Below, piece by piece: positions 1 to 7,485 of a stretch of 64,000 nucleotides of DNA (position 1 is the stretch's first letter; the number at the start of each line of letters is the position of its first letter). The DNA lies in the NCBI RefSeq assembly GCF_024399315.1, contig NZ_CP075170.1, positions 1,054,001 through 1,118,000 of the forward strand. The letters run 5' to 3'. Origin of the DNA: Chryseobacterium sp. MA9. Lineage in GTDB: Bacteria > Bacteroidota > Bacteroidia > Flavobacteriales > Weeksellaceae. Both the position numbers and the translations under genes were made by a program. The notes below the pieces were generated by a model. The model saw only the letters and a program-made list of their open reading frames with translations, ran no database searches and was not told where the DNA came from.

Positions 1-399
1 ATTTTTTATTGGTTTTACTTTTTGAGAAAGCTCTCTATGAACTTTGCAGTAAACCTATTGATAAAAACAAAGCATTACAATAGCTGATCATGAAATCATT
101 AAAGATAATATAGAAATTGTATTTTATTCTTTAAAAATTACAGGAAAGCTGTTTTTATATATGATATAATCTCATAATTGGATTGAATGCTCCGATTATT
201 TTTTAATATGACATGTTCTGTCGTTGTCAGGAGATAATTTTACATCAGAATAAAATGAATTTCAATATAAATAAAGAGAACTAAATAATAAATAGTATAA
301 TTTACACAATACCGCATTAAAGTGATTTTTACATCTTAAAAAATATTAAATTCGCAGCGTTTTAACAAACTAATTAATAACTTAGAAAACAACACGAGA
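1..399. other. AT-rich intergenic region, no gene seen
   Basis: No reading frame with protein-like composition was found on either strand. The stretch is very AT-rich and presumably holds the promoter of the gene starting at 400, but no TAnnTTTG box at a convincing distance was seen. Confidence 0.5.
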
Positions 400-1164
400 A
401 TGAAAAAATTCTATATCGGTGCATTCTCTTTATGCACGGTCTTGGGTATCTCTGCCCAGGAAGTGGTATGGCAGAAAGACATCCAATCCTCTACTCAGGA
501 TTTTTTGAGTCAAGTCACCACAACAATTGATCAGCAATATCTTATCACGGGAAGTTCTATCCAAAGCGATAAGCAGCAAGTTTCAGGCAGTAAGCAAAAT
601 AATGGTTACGATTTTCATCTTGTAAAACTAAATCAACAAGGAAATGAAGTCTGGGAAAAATATTTTTCAGGACAAAACCATGATTATTTATCAGCAACAG
701 TTACCACGCAGGATGGTGGATTTCTTTTAGCCGGAACCTCTTATTCTGGAAAAGGATTAGATAAAAAAGAAGATTCTAAAGGTGGATCAGATATCTGGCT
801 GATCAGAATCAACGAATTCGGAGATGAATTGTGGCAGAAAACTTTAGGGGGTTCTTCAGACGAAGAAGCCAGAGCTGTGATTCAGACTACAGATTTGGGA
901 TTCTTTGTTGCCGGAAATGTACAAAACTCTTCAAAAGGTTACGGTTCTAAAGATGTTTTAATTACCAGATTAGACAAAGACGGCAAAGAATTATCCCAGC
1001 TTGTTTTAGGTGGAAAGGGCTTAGGCGAGATGGAAAAGATGATTCCAACCCGTGATGGTGGGGCGCTACTCGGAATATATTTTGAAATAGATAATAAGTA
1101 TCAATATAATGCATATAATGCTGTAATAAGAGAATTAAACAAAAAAGAAGATAAAAAGCAATGA
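400..1164 (+). CDS. Secreted Rhs-type N-terminal stalk fused to a short orphan toxin tip
   Basis: Residues 1-20 form a Sec signal peptide ending at SAQ. Residues about 45-228 are repeated propeller-like units, each built around a DGG-F-LAG core (DGGFLLAG, DLGFFVAG, DGGALLGI) followed by GxDxWL and GxxxW-type strands. I know this arrangement from the N-termini of very large secreted Rhs/YD-repeat proteins of Chryseobacterium. Those run to well over 1,000 residues; this one has no YD repeats and no core. At about residue 228 (near position 1083) the frame switches to a 26-residue tail that closely matches the end of the protein at 4263-4661. The stop overlaps the next start as ATGA. I infer a Rhs gene that lost its middle and was joined to a toxin tip. 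Export by the type IX system is inferred, not shown. Confidence 0.6.
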   Translation: MKKFYIGAFSLCTVLGISAQEVVWQKDIQSSTQDFLSQVTTTIDQQYLITGSSIQSDKQQVSGSKQNNGYDFHLVKLNQQGNEVWEKYFSGQNHDYLSATVTTQDGGFLLAGTSYSGKGLDKKEDSKGGSDIWLIRINEFGDELWQKTLGGSSDEEARAVIQTTDLGFFVAGNVQNSSKGYGSKDVLITRLDKDGKELSQLVLGGKGLGEMEKMIPTRDGGALLGIYFEIDNKYQYNAYNAVIRELNKKEDKKQ

Positions 1165-1424
1165 AAAATTATATAATATTTATATCCAATTTACTAATTT
1201 GGATTTATAGTACATTTATATGTTATATACATATAAATGTAGGAGATAATAAAAATTTACTTCTTTACTCAGGTATATCAATTGGATTATTATTAGGAAT
1301 TAACTTAGTATACACAAAAGTAAAAATATCTTTGAAAGATATAATTTGTATTTTGATTAATATTATTTTACTTATTCTAATCGTTTATTTATCGTTAGTG
1401 TTTATACAATTAGATGTAAGATAG
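1161..1424 (+). CDS. Small three-helix membrane protein, putative immunity protein
   Basis: This 87-residue protein is almost entirely hydrophobic, with three predicted membrane helices at about residues 4-24, 33-52 and 60-82. No family was recognised by sequence. Its ATG overlaps the stop of the upstream toxin-tip gene (ATGA), so the two are probably translated together. The same arrangement, a similar tip tail followed by an ATGA-coupled 88-residue three-helix protein, recurs at 4263-4924. That repetition is the main argument for calling it immunity to a membrane-acting or membrane-crossing toxin; the function itself is inferred. Confidence 0.55.
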   Translation: MKNYIIFISNLLIWIYSTFICYIHINVGDNKNLLLYSGISIGLLLGINLVYTKVKISLKDIICILINIILLILIVYLSLVFIQLDVR

Positions 1425-1468
1425 TAGGGAAATTCAAAAAAATGGTTTCTATTATTAAATATGCATAA

Positions 1469-1494
1469 AACAGATAGCCATTAGGCTACCTGTT
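1469..1494 (+). terminator. Hairpin closing the first toxin-immunity module
   Basis: An 11-bp stem (AACAGATAGCC pairing with GGCTACCTGTT, one G-U) with an ATTA loop follows the immunity gene. Rhs-core homology of the next cassette begins about 40 bases downstream. A related hairpin precedes the cassette at 7643. Confidence 0.5.
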
Positions 1495-1536
1495 ATTTCT
1501 TTGAAGAAAATCAATATTTACAAGTATATTGATTAG

Positions 1537-2508
1537 GTAGGAAATATCAGACTGGCGTATTACAAGGATGCTTCCGGAAATCTCAAAATTGACAGAACCA
1601 ACCATTACTATCCTTTCGGGCTTGAATTTGGCGGAGATTTGAGTATTAATGGTACACTAACTCCGAGCTATAGATACTCTTCTCAGGGACAGGAAAACCA
1701 GATTGATACCAAATGGAGTTCTTACCGATGGAGAAACTATGATGCTGGGATGGCAAGGTTCTTTAATATCGACCCTTTAAGTGAAAAATATGCTTATCAA
1801 TCGCATTATAATTTTTCTGAAAATAGAGTTGTTGATGGAAGAGAATTAGAGGGCTTAGAGTGGCAAAGCACAAAAAGAGAGCAGGATTTACCAGATGACC
1901 CAGTAGAGTTTGCCGAATTTATTGGTGGAGGAATTAATAGTGTAAGAGCTGCTGTGGCTAACTCATTGGCAAGAACGGTTAACGTACTTACCAATAATGC
2001 TGTAAGTAATAAGTATGTAGTTGAAGGTGACGGCGGCTTAACTTTGTTAACAGGAGTTCCAAAAGAATCTTTCAAAGAAAAAGTTGTAAACGGTTCTTTT
2101 GATCTGGCTACAATAGGAATGGCAGCTCTTGGTGGGCCTGAAGGTGTGCTTACAATGCAGGGAGGAAAGGCTCCAGCCATAAAAGCTGTTGAAGAAGTTA
2201 AAAATTTACAAAAAGCAGGAAGAAACGGTAAACAGGCAAGACTAAGAGAGCTGGCAGAAGAGCCTAAGCTAGGAAAAGCTGATAAAGGTTGGTTAAAGTC
2301 TGATATAAATAAAGTTGCACAGGGAAAGAGAACTACAATCAGAAACCCTCCCGGAAAGGATTTGGCCCATGAAAGAGGACGAGAGGCAGAGAAAGGCTAT
2401 TCTTATAAATATTCTCATTTACAAGATAGGAGTTTGCATAGGAAACAGCACAAATATGATAATGGAGGAAGAAAGAATAAAGAAAGACCTGTAGAAGGTG
2501 AAAAATAA
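1537..2508 (+). CDS. Orphan Rhs C-terminal cassette with Ntox8-like toxin domain
   Basis: The frame is open from a TAG at 1534-1536 and begins with the Rhs-core sequence VGNIRLAYYKDASGNLK, YPFGLEFGG, then the hallmark YRWRNYDAGMARFFNIDPL and the variable linker start ELEGLEW. It lacks a signal peptide and a natural start; the first candidate is TTG at 1639, inside the conserved core. The last roughly 100 residues (KLGKADKGWLKSDIN, GKRTTIRNPPGKDLAH, YSHLQDRSLH, HKYDNGGRKNKERP) fit the polymorphic toxin type 8 (Ntox8) pattern, a predicted nuclease with conserved histidines. A DUF2750 immunity gene follows at once. I infer a displaced toxin cassette that would need recombination into a full Rhs gene to be secreted. 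The Rhs core is certain; Ntox8 is by memory of the motif. Confidence 0.7.
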   Translation, partial: VGNIRLAYYKDASGNLKIDRTNHYYPFGLEFGGDLSINGTLTPSYRYSSQGQENQIDTKWSSYRWRNYDAGMARFFNIDPLSEKYAYQSHYNFSENRVVDGRELEGLEWQSTKREQDLPDDPVEFAEFIGGGINSVRAAVANSLARTVNVLTNNAVSNKYVVEGDGGLTLLTGVPKESFKEKVVNGSFDLATIGMAALGGPEGVLTMQGGKAPAIKAVEEVKNLQKAGRNGKQARLRELAEEPKLGKADKGWLKSDINKVAQGKRTTIRNPPGKDLAHERGREAEKGYSYKYSHLQDRSLHRKQHKYDNGGRKNKERPVEGEK

Positions 2509-2518
2509 AATTAATATT

Positions 2519-2902
2519 ATGCATAGCAAAGAAATCGAAAACATTTTAAAATTAGAGCCTTTTAAAAGATATGAATACTTTATTAAGAAGGCTGCAGACT
2601 TCGAACAACTTTGGACAATTATTGATCAGGATGGGAATTATGTTATTTCAGAAATTGATGAATTTAGCCTTATCTCATTTTGGCCTGCTGAAGAGTTTGT
2701 TACGTTATATCTGGAAGAAGGCTGGGAAGATTACAAACCCATAAAATTAACTTTAGATGATTTAAAAGAAGACGTGTTCGAGATCATTAACACTGAAAAT
2801 TATTTAATAAATGTGTTTCCTGTAAATGGAAAATCAGGATTTGTAGTAAGCCTAGAAGAATTTGATCGAGATTTACAAGATGAGCTGGATAAGATAGAAT
2901 AA
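2519..2902 (+). CDS. DUF2750-family putative immunity protein
   Basis: This 127-residue acidic protein carries the DUF2750 signature order: FEQLWTI and DGNYVI near the start, FWPAEEFVTLY in the middle, WEDYKP, then FPVNGKSGFVVSLEEF near the end. The family occurs widely as single small proteins and next to polymorphic toxins. The ATG at 2519 lies 10 bases after the toxin stop; an in-frame GTG at 2498 would overlap the toxin gene and is less likely. Its position directly behind the Ntox8-like toxin suggests it neutralises that toxin in the cytoplasm. The family match is fairly sure, the partner assignment is from context. Confidence 0.72.
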   Translation: MHSKEIENILKLEPFKRYEYFIKKAADFEQLWTIIDQDGNYVISEIDEFSLISFWPAEEFVTLYLEEGWEDYKPIKLTLDDLKEDVFEIINTENYLINVFPVNGKSGFVVSLEEFDRDLQDELDKIE

Positions 2903-2948
2903 ACTTTTTGCGAGCGTTTCGCTCGTCTCTGCAATAGTATAATAACAG

Positions 2949-2968
2949 CCCTTGCAGAAATGCAAGGG
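2949..2968 (+). terminator. Strong hairpin with GAAA loop
   Basis: An 8-bp perfect stem, CCCTTGCA and TGCAAGGG, closes on a GAAA tetraloop and is followed by TTTGTT. A second perfect 6-bp hairpin (CGAGCG/CGCTCG) lies at 2911-2925, so the DUF2750 gene is followed by two stacked stem-loops. Confidence 0.7.
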
Positions 2969-3007
2969 TTTGTTAATATATTTCGTTTTTAAAATTTAAT
3001 AACATTC

Positions 3008-3643
3008 ATGATAATATTCAGAGGAATTAAAATAAATATAGTGGCTAATCTTTATGTGGATACAGAAGGATTAGGTTCTTATATCTCTAAAGAAATTAGA
3101 GTTGCCATTGGTAATCATCAACCCGAAAGCTATGTAGATGTTATTAAGTACATTATAGATTATATTGTAGATAGTAAACCGATCATTTCTGAAAACCAAA
3201 ATATTAGCTATTATTCATGGCTTTTGCAATTTAGACTGGATCAAGAGAACTGCTATGATCTATATGAGGCAAATGTAGACGGTAGCAACTTTAATAAAGG
3301 TTGTGACACGGCAATTTCGGTTGTTAGACAGCAAAGCGAAACATGTTGGCAGCAGAATCTTATTCCTCTCTTTCCAAACTTCAATCAATCAGTTGTTATT
3401 TCAGATGGTGTTTACGAAGGAAAGGATATTGAAGGAATTAGATATGATTCACCTCAGGACGAAAGTGGTTGGTATCTTATTACAGACGACTATAATGACG
3501 ATATTAAATCATTGAAAATGGTGCATTTTTATCATGTTGCATTTGCTCGGCCTGATATTTTAAAGTACTTAGCAATACCTTTCGGATACAGATTCCTTAT
3601 GAAAGATGGAAATATTGAAATACGTCAGGATGAAGAGGAATAA
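3008..3643 (+). CDS. Imm33/DUF2185-like orphan immunity protein
   Basis: A 211-residue protein with no signal peptide. Residues about 100-205 match the Imm33/DUF2185 layout: QQSETCWQ, VVISDGVYEGKDIEGIRYD, DESGWYLITDDYN, then FARPDILKYLAIPFGYRF. The N-terminal half (about residues 1-95) is an extra region I do not recognise. No toxin domain lies directly upstream; the gene is flanked by terminator-like hairpins at 2949 and 3666. In Rhs arrays such free-standing immunity genes are kept after their toxin partner is displaced or lost, which is the inference here. Family assignment is moderately sure. Confidence 0.65.
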   Translation: MIIFRGIKINIVANLYVDTEGLGSYISKEIRVAIGNHQPESYVDVIKYIIDYIVDSKPIISENQNISYYSWLLQFRLDQENCYDLYEANVDGSNFNKGCDTAISVVRQQSETCWQQNLIPLFPNFNQSVVISDGVYEGKDIEGIRYDSPQDESGWYLITDDYNDDIKSLKMVHFYHVAFARPDILKYLAIPFGYRFLMKDGNIEIRQDEEE

Positions 3644-3665
3644 CTCTCAATCTAAAAATAACTCA

Positions 3666-3696
3666 AGATTAGCGTATCAAAATGATATGCTAATCT
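3666..3696 (+). terminator. 13-bp hairpin after the Imm33-like gene
   Basis: AGATTAGCGTATC pairs with GATATGCTAATCT (one G-U) around a five-base AT loop. The following bases are only weakly T-rich (TCATAATAA), so termination is likely but not certain. Confidence 0.6.
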
Positions 3697-3718
3697 TCAT
3701 AATAATAAAAGGATTAAC

Positions 3719-4138
3719 GTGAAATTAATATTTATAGTTTTTGCTTGTTTTTTTGTTAATGATAATGCAAAAATAATTGATATGGAGCATTCTACTTGTT
3801 CAGACTTTAAATCTGGGAAGTTTGAATTATTGAATAAAAAAACAAATAAGAGATACCTTATACAAAGATCTAATGATTTTCAAGTAGAAGAAACTTTTGA
3901 TCTTTCTACAAATAAAAAGATATCGAAGGATAGATACTATAAGATACTATGGAAGAGTAACTGCCAATATATATTACTATTAGATCTTACCAAAAGCCAG
4001 CATGACGAAACTGACAAATATATTAACTCTCATGGTGGTTATCTTTGTACAATCAAAAAGATAGAGGGTAAATGTGCTATTATTGAGACTCAATTTGAAG
4101 GAGATGTCTTCGCTTCTGAAATTTGCAAAACCCAATAG
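3719..4138 (+). CDS. Secreted protein of the flavobacterial CSDFK type, putative orphan immunity
   Basis: A GTG at 3719 gives a short hydrophobic leader; the first ATG (3782) would start at MEHSTC and drop the leader. The body has CSDFKSGKFEL, YLIQRSNDFQVEET, then ILWKSNCQYILLL, with paired cysteines at the first and third motifs. This is the pattern of a family common in Flavobacteriia (C-FK-G-F, R-x-Q-x-E, W-x-C-x-Y) for which no function is known to me. It sits alone between two hairpins in the Rhs array, so an exported immunity role is possible but unproven. Confidence 0.5.
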   Translation: MKLIFIVFACFFVNDNAKIIDMEHSTCSDFKSGKFELLNKKTNKRYLIQRSNDFQVEETFDLSTNKKISKDRYYKILWKSNCQYILLLDLTKSQHDETDKYINSHGGYLCTIKKIEGKCAIIETQFEGDVFASEICKTQ

Positions 4139-4164
4139 AATATAAATTTAAAAACTTGTTGCTT

Positions 4165-4195
4165 ATTTAGGGTATTATTTTTTAACACCCTAAAT
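4165..4195 (+). terminator. 9-bp hairpin after the CSDFK-type gene
   Basis: ATTTAGGGT pairs with ACCCTAAAT around a 13-base T-rich loop, followed by TTTAATAAAG. It closes the unit ending at 4138. Confidence 0.5.
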
Positions 4196-4262
4196 TTTAA
4201 TAAAGACACTTTGCAAATTAGCTAGGAAACATTAGATCGGAGTATTAAATTAAAAGGAAATT

Positions 4263-4661
4263 ATGACAGATAATCCATATTGGATTTTTAAAAACAGTGA
4301 ACTTGCGAAATCAAAAGTATTAGCCAAAGAGTTAAATATTTCTGAAGCTGATTTTAATAATATCCAGTATTGGTTTGACTTATTATTTACGTTAGATATA
4401 GCTGATGATCCAAGAGCAGGCATTGATGATGATAACATACCATCTAATGTTAAAACTGCTGTTAATTATTATAATAAAAATGATGGATTCATGCATTCCG
4501 GGATAGGTGGAGAAGATATTGAAATTAATGATCCTTCAAAAACAAAAGGAATAAATGTTCCTGTAAATGCCGCACATACTGAAATTGATAATAAATACCG
4601 CTATAATGCGTACAATGCTATAGTAAGAGAATTAAATACAAAAGAAAAAAAGAAATCATGA
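4263..4661 (+). CDS. Free-standing toxin-tip fragment
   Basis: This 132-residue protein starts at its own ATG and has no signal peptide and no Rhs core. The first 70 residues are acidic and unrecognised. The end, HTEIDNKYRYNAYNAIVREL followed by a lysine-rich tail, repeats the last 26 residues of the protein at 400-1164 with only a few conservative changes, while the DNA differs clearly. Its stop overlaps the next start as ATGA, as in the first copy. I read it as the C-terminal part of a polymorphic toxin detached from its carrier. The enzyme activity is unknown; the shared tail with its conserved Asp, Asn and Tyr residues is the part to search. Confidence 0.5.
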   Translation: MTDNPYWIFKNSELAKSKVLAKELNISEADFNNIQYWFDLLFTLDIADDPRAGIDDDNIPSNVKTAVNYYNKNDGFMHSGIGGEDIEINDPSKTKGINVPVNAAHTEIDNKYRYNAYNAIVRELNTKEKKKS

Positions 4662-4924
4662 AAAAAAATATTATAATTTTACTGATTAACATTGTGTATT
4701 TCCTACTAATAGTAACTTTTTCTAAAAGTGATTATGCATTTTTAACGGCACAAAATGTTATGATTATCCTTTCTTTGATCGGTTGTTTATATAGTTTATA
4801 TGGAAGTATTGTTTCAATAAAACTCAAAAACAAATTTAAATGGTTATTTTTAACAATTAACATACTATTTTTTTTAATATATTCTTACGGGCTATATTTT
4901 GATATAGTAATTTATAATAAATAA
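4658..4924 (+). CDS. Three-helix membrane protein, putative immunity protein
   Basis: An 88-residue hydrophobic protein with membrane helices at about residues 4-21, 32-53 and 62-85 and a short basic loop (KLKNKFK) between helices two and three. It matches the 87-residue protein at 1161-1424 in size, helix layout and position behind the same toxin tail, but shows little sequence identity by eye, as is usual for rapidly changing immunity proteins. The ATGA overlap with the upstream tip supports co-translation. The immunity role is inferred from this repeated pairing. Confidence 0.55.
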   Translation: MKKNIIILLINIVYFLLIVTFSKSDYAFLTAQNVMIILSLIGCLYSLYGSIVSIKLKNKFKWLFLTINILFFLIYSYGLYFDIVIYNK

Positions 4925-4966
4925 TCAAACAATATTTATAATATGTTGGTTATATTTATTTTATGA

Positions 4967-5902
4967 AGCTATTATAAGAATACTTCCGGAAATCTGAAGA
5001 CAGATAGAACCACCCATTTTTATCCTTTCGGGTTAGAGTTTGGAGGGGAGTTGAATACTTCAAATTCAATCACTCCAAATTATAGATATTCCACACAAGG
5101 ACAGGAAAAACAGACAGAAACAGGCTGGAGTTCTTATAAGTGGAGGAACTATGATGCTGCAATGGGAAGGTTCTTTAATGTTGATCCGTTAAGTGAAAAG
5201 TACAATACTTGGTCCACGTATGCTTTTAGTGGAAACAGAGTTATTGATGCAAGGGAACTTGAGGGATTAGAGCCATATGTACATTATAATACTTTAGATG
5301 ATGCGGCAGAAAACTTTGCTGTTCAGTATAACAGTACTTCTATAGTTTTAAATGTGGAATTAGGAACAACTTTTTATGCTGGAACAACAAAGGACGGGAA
5401 AACGTATTACTCCTATGTACAGCCACAGGGTCAAATTAATTATGATATAAATGGAATAAAGATTCCTGGTACGAGTGCATTAGTTGATTTGGAAATTCCG
5501 GAGGAAACAACTAAGGCTGGTGATGGACATAGCCATGCTGCTGATATGGCTGGACGAAAAAAGAATTATGTTGAAGATGATAATAAGATGAGTAGTCAGG
5601 ATATATATTCTGCAAGAGGAAGTGGAGATTGGTCAAAAAGATCTATTCAGTACGTGGTAACTCCAAATGGTCAATTAATTATTTATGATCCAAATCCGGA
5701 CGCACCAGGAAGTAGGAAAAATCGCACTGTGAAAACATCGACTCCTATACCTAGTGACCCTTTAAGTCCAACAAGAAAGAATAAGCAAGATCCCACAATT
5801 TGTCCAACATATGATCCTTTGATTATTGATAGTAATGGTCAGGTAGTTGTGCCAAAAGTACAAGAGCCTGCAAAAGAGAAAAATAATAATAAAATCAATT
5901 AA
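4967..5902 (+). CDS. Orphan Rhs C-terminal cassette with DUF4329/JAB-like toxin domain
   Basis: The frame opens after a TGA at 4964-4966 with YYKNTSGNLKTDRTT, YPFGLEFGGE and the core hallmark YKWRNYDAAMGRFFNVDPL, then ELEGLEP where the variable part begins. The first usable start is TTG at 5051, inside the core; there is no signal peptide. The variable part has TLDDAAENFAVQYN, then a tyrosine-rich strand region (GKTYYSY), GDGHSHAAD, MSSQDIYSARG and YVVTPNGQLIIYDPN. That order is the DUF4329 pattern, related to JAB/MPN metallopeptidases through its His-Ser-His and downstream Ser/Asp residues. A secreted partner follows at 5907. Core identity is certain, DUF4329 likely, peptidase activity inferred. 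Confidence 0.7.
   Translation, partial: SYYKNTSGNLKTDRTTHFYPFGLEFGGELNTSNSITPNYRYSTQGQEKQTETGWSSYKWRNYDAAMGRFFNVDPLSEKYNTWSTYAFSGNRVIDARELEGLEPYVHYNTLDDAAENFAVQYNSTSIVLNVELGTTFYAGTTKDGKTYYSYVQPQGQINYDINGIKIPGTSALVDLEIPEETTKAGDGHSHAADMAGRKKNYVEDDNKMSSQDIYSARGSGDWSKRSIQYVVTPNGQLIIYDPNPDAPGSRKNRTVKTSTPIPSDPLSPTRKNKQDPTICPTYDPLIIDSNGQVVVPKVQEPAKEKNNNKIN
4983..5132 (+). repeat. 150-bp exact direct repeat, copy 1
   Basis: Read base by base, this stretch of the Rhs core is identical to 7707-7856. It covers codons from SGNLKTDRTT to TETGWS. Exact identity over 150 bp in otherwise diverged surroundings points to recent duplication or gene conversion and gives a ready substrate for recombination. Confidence 0.85.
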
Positions 5903-5906
5903 AATA

Positions 5907-6332
5907 ATGAAACTAATCTGCTTATTTATATTTGCTTTATTCTTTAATCCTGTTTTTTCACAAGATATTATTAAAGAGAAACCTGTTCAAACATCTATAG
6001 TTAATTTAATAGTCACACCTGAGAAGTTTGAAAATAAAAAAGTAATTATTAAAGGTTTTTTAGCTTTGGAAAAAGAGAACAATGGAATATATTTAACAAA
6101 GGATGATCTAACCTATAGAAATACAAAAAATTCAATTTTTTTATTACTTTCATATGATATGATTGATGATCTTTATAAAAAAAAACTTGACGGTAAGTAT
6201 GTGGTAATCCTTGGAGAATATTATATCCCAAAAATTGAAGTTTTTAAGAAAGCTTATAGTAAATATGGTGGGGTTTTGAATAATGTTGAAAATGTTCAAC
6301 AGATCTATGAATTTGACAGTACTGATCTGTAA
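5907..6332 (+). CDS. Secreted OB-like putative immunity protein
   Basis: The ATG at 5907 gives a clean signal peptide (MKLICLFIFALFFNPVFSQ); longer in-frame starts inside the toxin gene would bury it. The mature part of about 120 residues contains IVTPEKFENKKVIIKGFLAL, GIYLTKDDL and KYVVILGEYY, a beta-rich pattern like the small OB-fold lipoproteins and exported proteins of Bacteroidetes. It begins 4 bases after the stop of the DUF4329 cassette and ends before a strong terminator, so the two form a unit. A periplasmic immunity role against that toxin is inferred from position. Confidence 0.6.
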   Translation: MKLICLFIFALFFNPVFSQDIIKEKPVQTSIVNLIVTPEKFENKKVIIKGFLALEKENNGIYLTKDDLTYRNTKNSIFLLLSYDMIDDLYKKKLDGKYVVILGEYYIPKIEVFKKAYSKYGGVLNNVENVQQIYEFDSTDL

Positions 6333-6349
6333 TCTAATTCTATAATATA

Positions 6350-6372
6350 AACCACTGCTAAAAGCGGTGGTT
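6350..6372 (+). terminator. Rho-independent terminator
   Basis: AACCACTGCT pairs along 10 bp with AGCGGTGGTT around an AAA loop and runs into TTGTTTTTTT. It closes the DUF4329 cassette and its partner. Confidence 0.85.
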
Positions 6373-6487
6373 TTGTTTTTTTGTGAATGTTATGGTTGAA
6401 ATTTTGTATTATATAAAAAGGGTTTTTATTGATCTAATAAATATTCATAAAAGAGATTTAGATGTAAATAAACTCTGAAGGTGATGT

Positions 6488-6691
6488 GTAATAACTCCTG
6501 GAGGTTATGCATTCATTTATGGTCCTGGAACTAAAAATGGTACAGATCGGGAGAAAATGAAACCTGATTCTACCAGTATGCCAAAAGATCCAAAATTGAA
6601 AAAAAATCCAACGAATAAAAATACTGAAAAAATAACACCTGAAAAACTCCCAACTGGAGAGAAAGAAGATAAATATATTCAAAAGAAATGA
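6488..6691 (+). pseudogene. Remnant C-terminal tip of a second DUF4329-type toxin
   Basis: A 67-codon open stretch follows a TGA at 6482-6484 and has no start. It begins VITPGGYAFIYGPG, which lines up with VVTPNGQLIIYDPN of the DUF4329 cassette at 4967-5902, and continues with a proline- and lysine-rich tail of the same kind. Its TGA (6689-6691) overlaps the ATG of the next gene (6688), the usual toxin-immunity junction. The rest of the toxin domain upstream is missing. This is a truncated tip that can no longer be expressed on its own. Confidence 0.6.
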
Positions 6692-7485
6692 TAAAGCAAC
6701 TAATAATATTTTTAATATGTGTTTTTTGTGTAAATATCGACGCAAAAAACGTTACACTGCACCATACTAGTGGAAATGTTACAGTACATATATCCTGTTT
6801 TTCTTACAGAGAGGAAATTAACAAAGGGATCATAATTGGTGAATATGTTCAAGAATTATCTAAAAAATATAATTATGATGATTCTATTGAAATTTTTTTA
6901 GAAATGATTCCAGATCAACATCCAAAATATTTTTTCAGAAATAAAAAAAATATTTTTTTACATGTTAATGCATACAATTTTGATTTGTTGGATAATCTAA
7001 AAATAATAGAATTTGCTATACTGAAAAAAGGAAAAATTCCTACTGATGTGAACTATAATGAAATTTTAAGGGGAGCAAATTCGAAGCAAATTAGTCAAGT
7101 TTTAATGTTGCCTGTTGAACGTCCTAACATAGTGAAAGAATTAAGTAATAATAGTGACTTTTCTTATCGATATCAAAACAATAAATTTAACATTTACAAT
7201 ATTAAAACTAACGAAAATTTACTTAGTAGTAATTCGATTTATTTATTTTGTACAATCGCATATTCGAGACCTATAATCTTTATTAATAATCACCAATTTT
7301 ACTATCAAAATCTTAATGGAGATTTGAAGTTAATATCTTTTAATGGAGAGAATAAATTATCTGAAAATCTACCGATAAAGGAATTTAATAATTTCGTTTT
7401 ATTCAATATTATAGGAAAAGAAAATAATAATATAGCTATCTTAAATTTAAATGAAGACAAATTGCTTGATAATTTAAAATGGTAA
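6688..7485 (+). CDS. Secreted protein of unknown family, putative orphan immunity
   Basis: A 265-residue protein with an N-terminal signal peptide (MIKQLIIFLICVFCVNIDA). The mature part is rich in Asn, Ile, Lys and Phe, and the gene is among the most AT-rich in the window, which suggests foreign origin. No family was recognised. Its ATG overlaps the stop of the DUF4329-type tip remnant at 6488-6691. By position it would be the periplasmic immunity protein of that lost toxin. The shape differs from the partner at 5907-6332, as expected if the two toxins differ. Confidence 0.55.
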   Translation: MIKQLIIFLICVFCVNIDAKNVTLHHTSGNVTVHISCFSYREEINKGIIIGEYVQELSKKYNYDDSIEIFLEMIPDQHPKYFFRNKKNIFLHVNAYNFDLLDNLKIIEFAILKKGKIPTDVNYNEILRGANSKQISQVLMLPVERPNIVKELSNNSDFSYRYQNNKFNIYNIKTNENLLSSNSIYLFCTIAYSRPIIFINNHQFYYQNLNGDLKLISFNGENKLSENLPIKEFNNFVLFNIIGKENNNIAILNLNEDKLLDNLKW

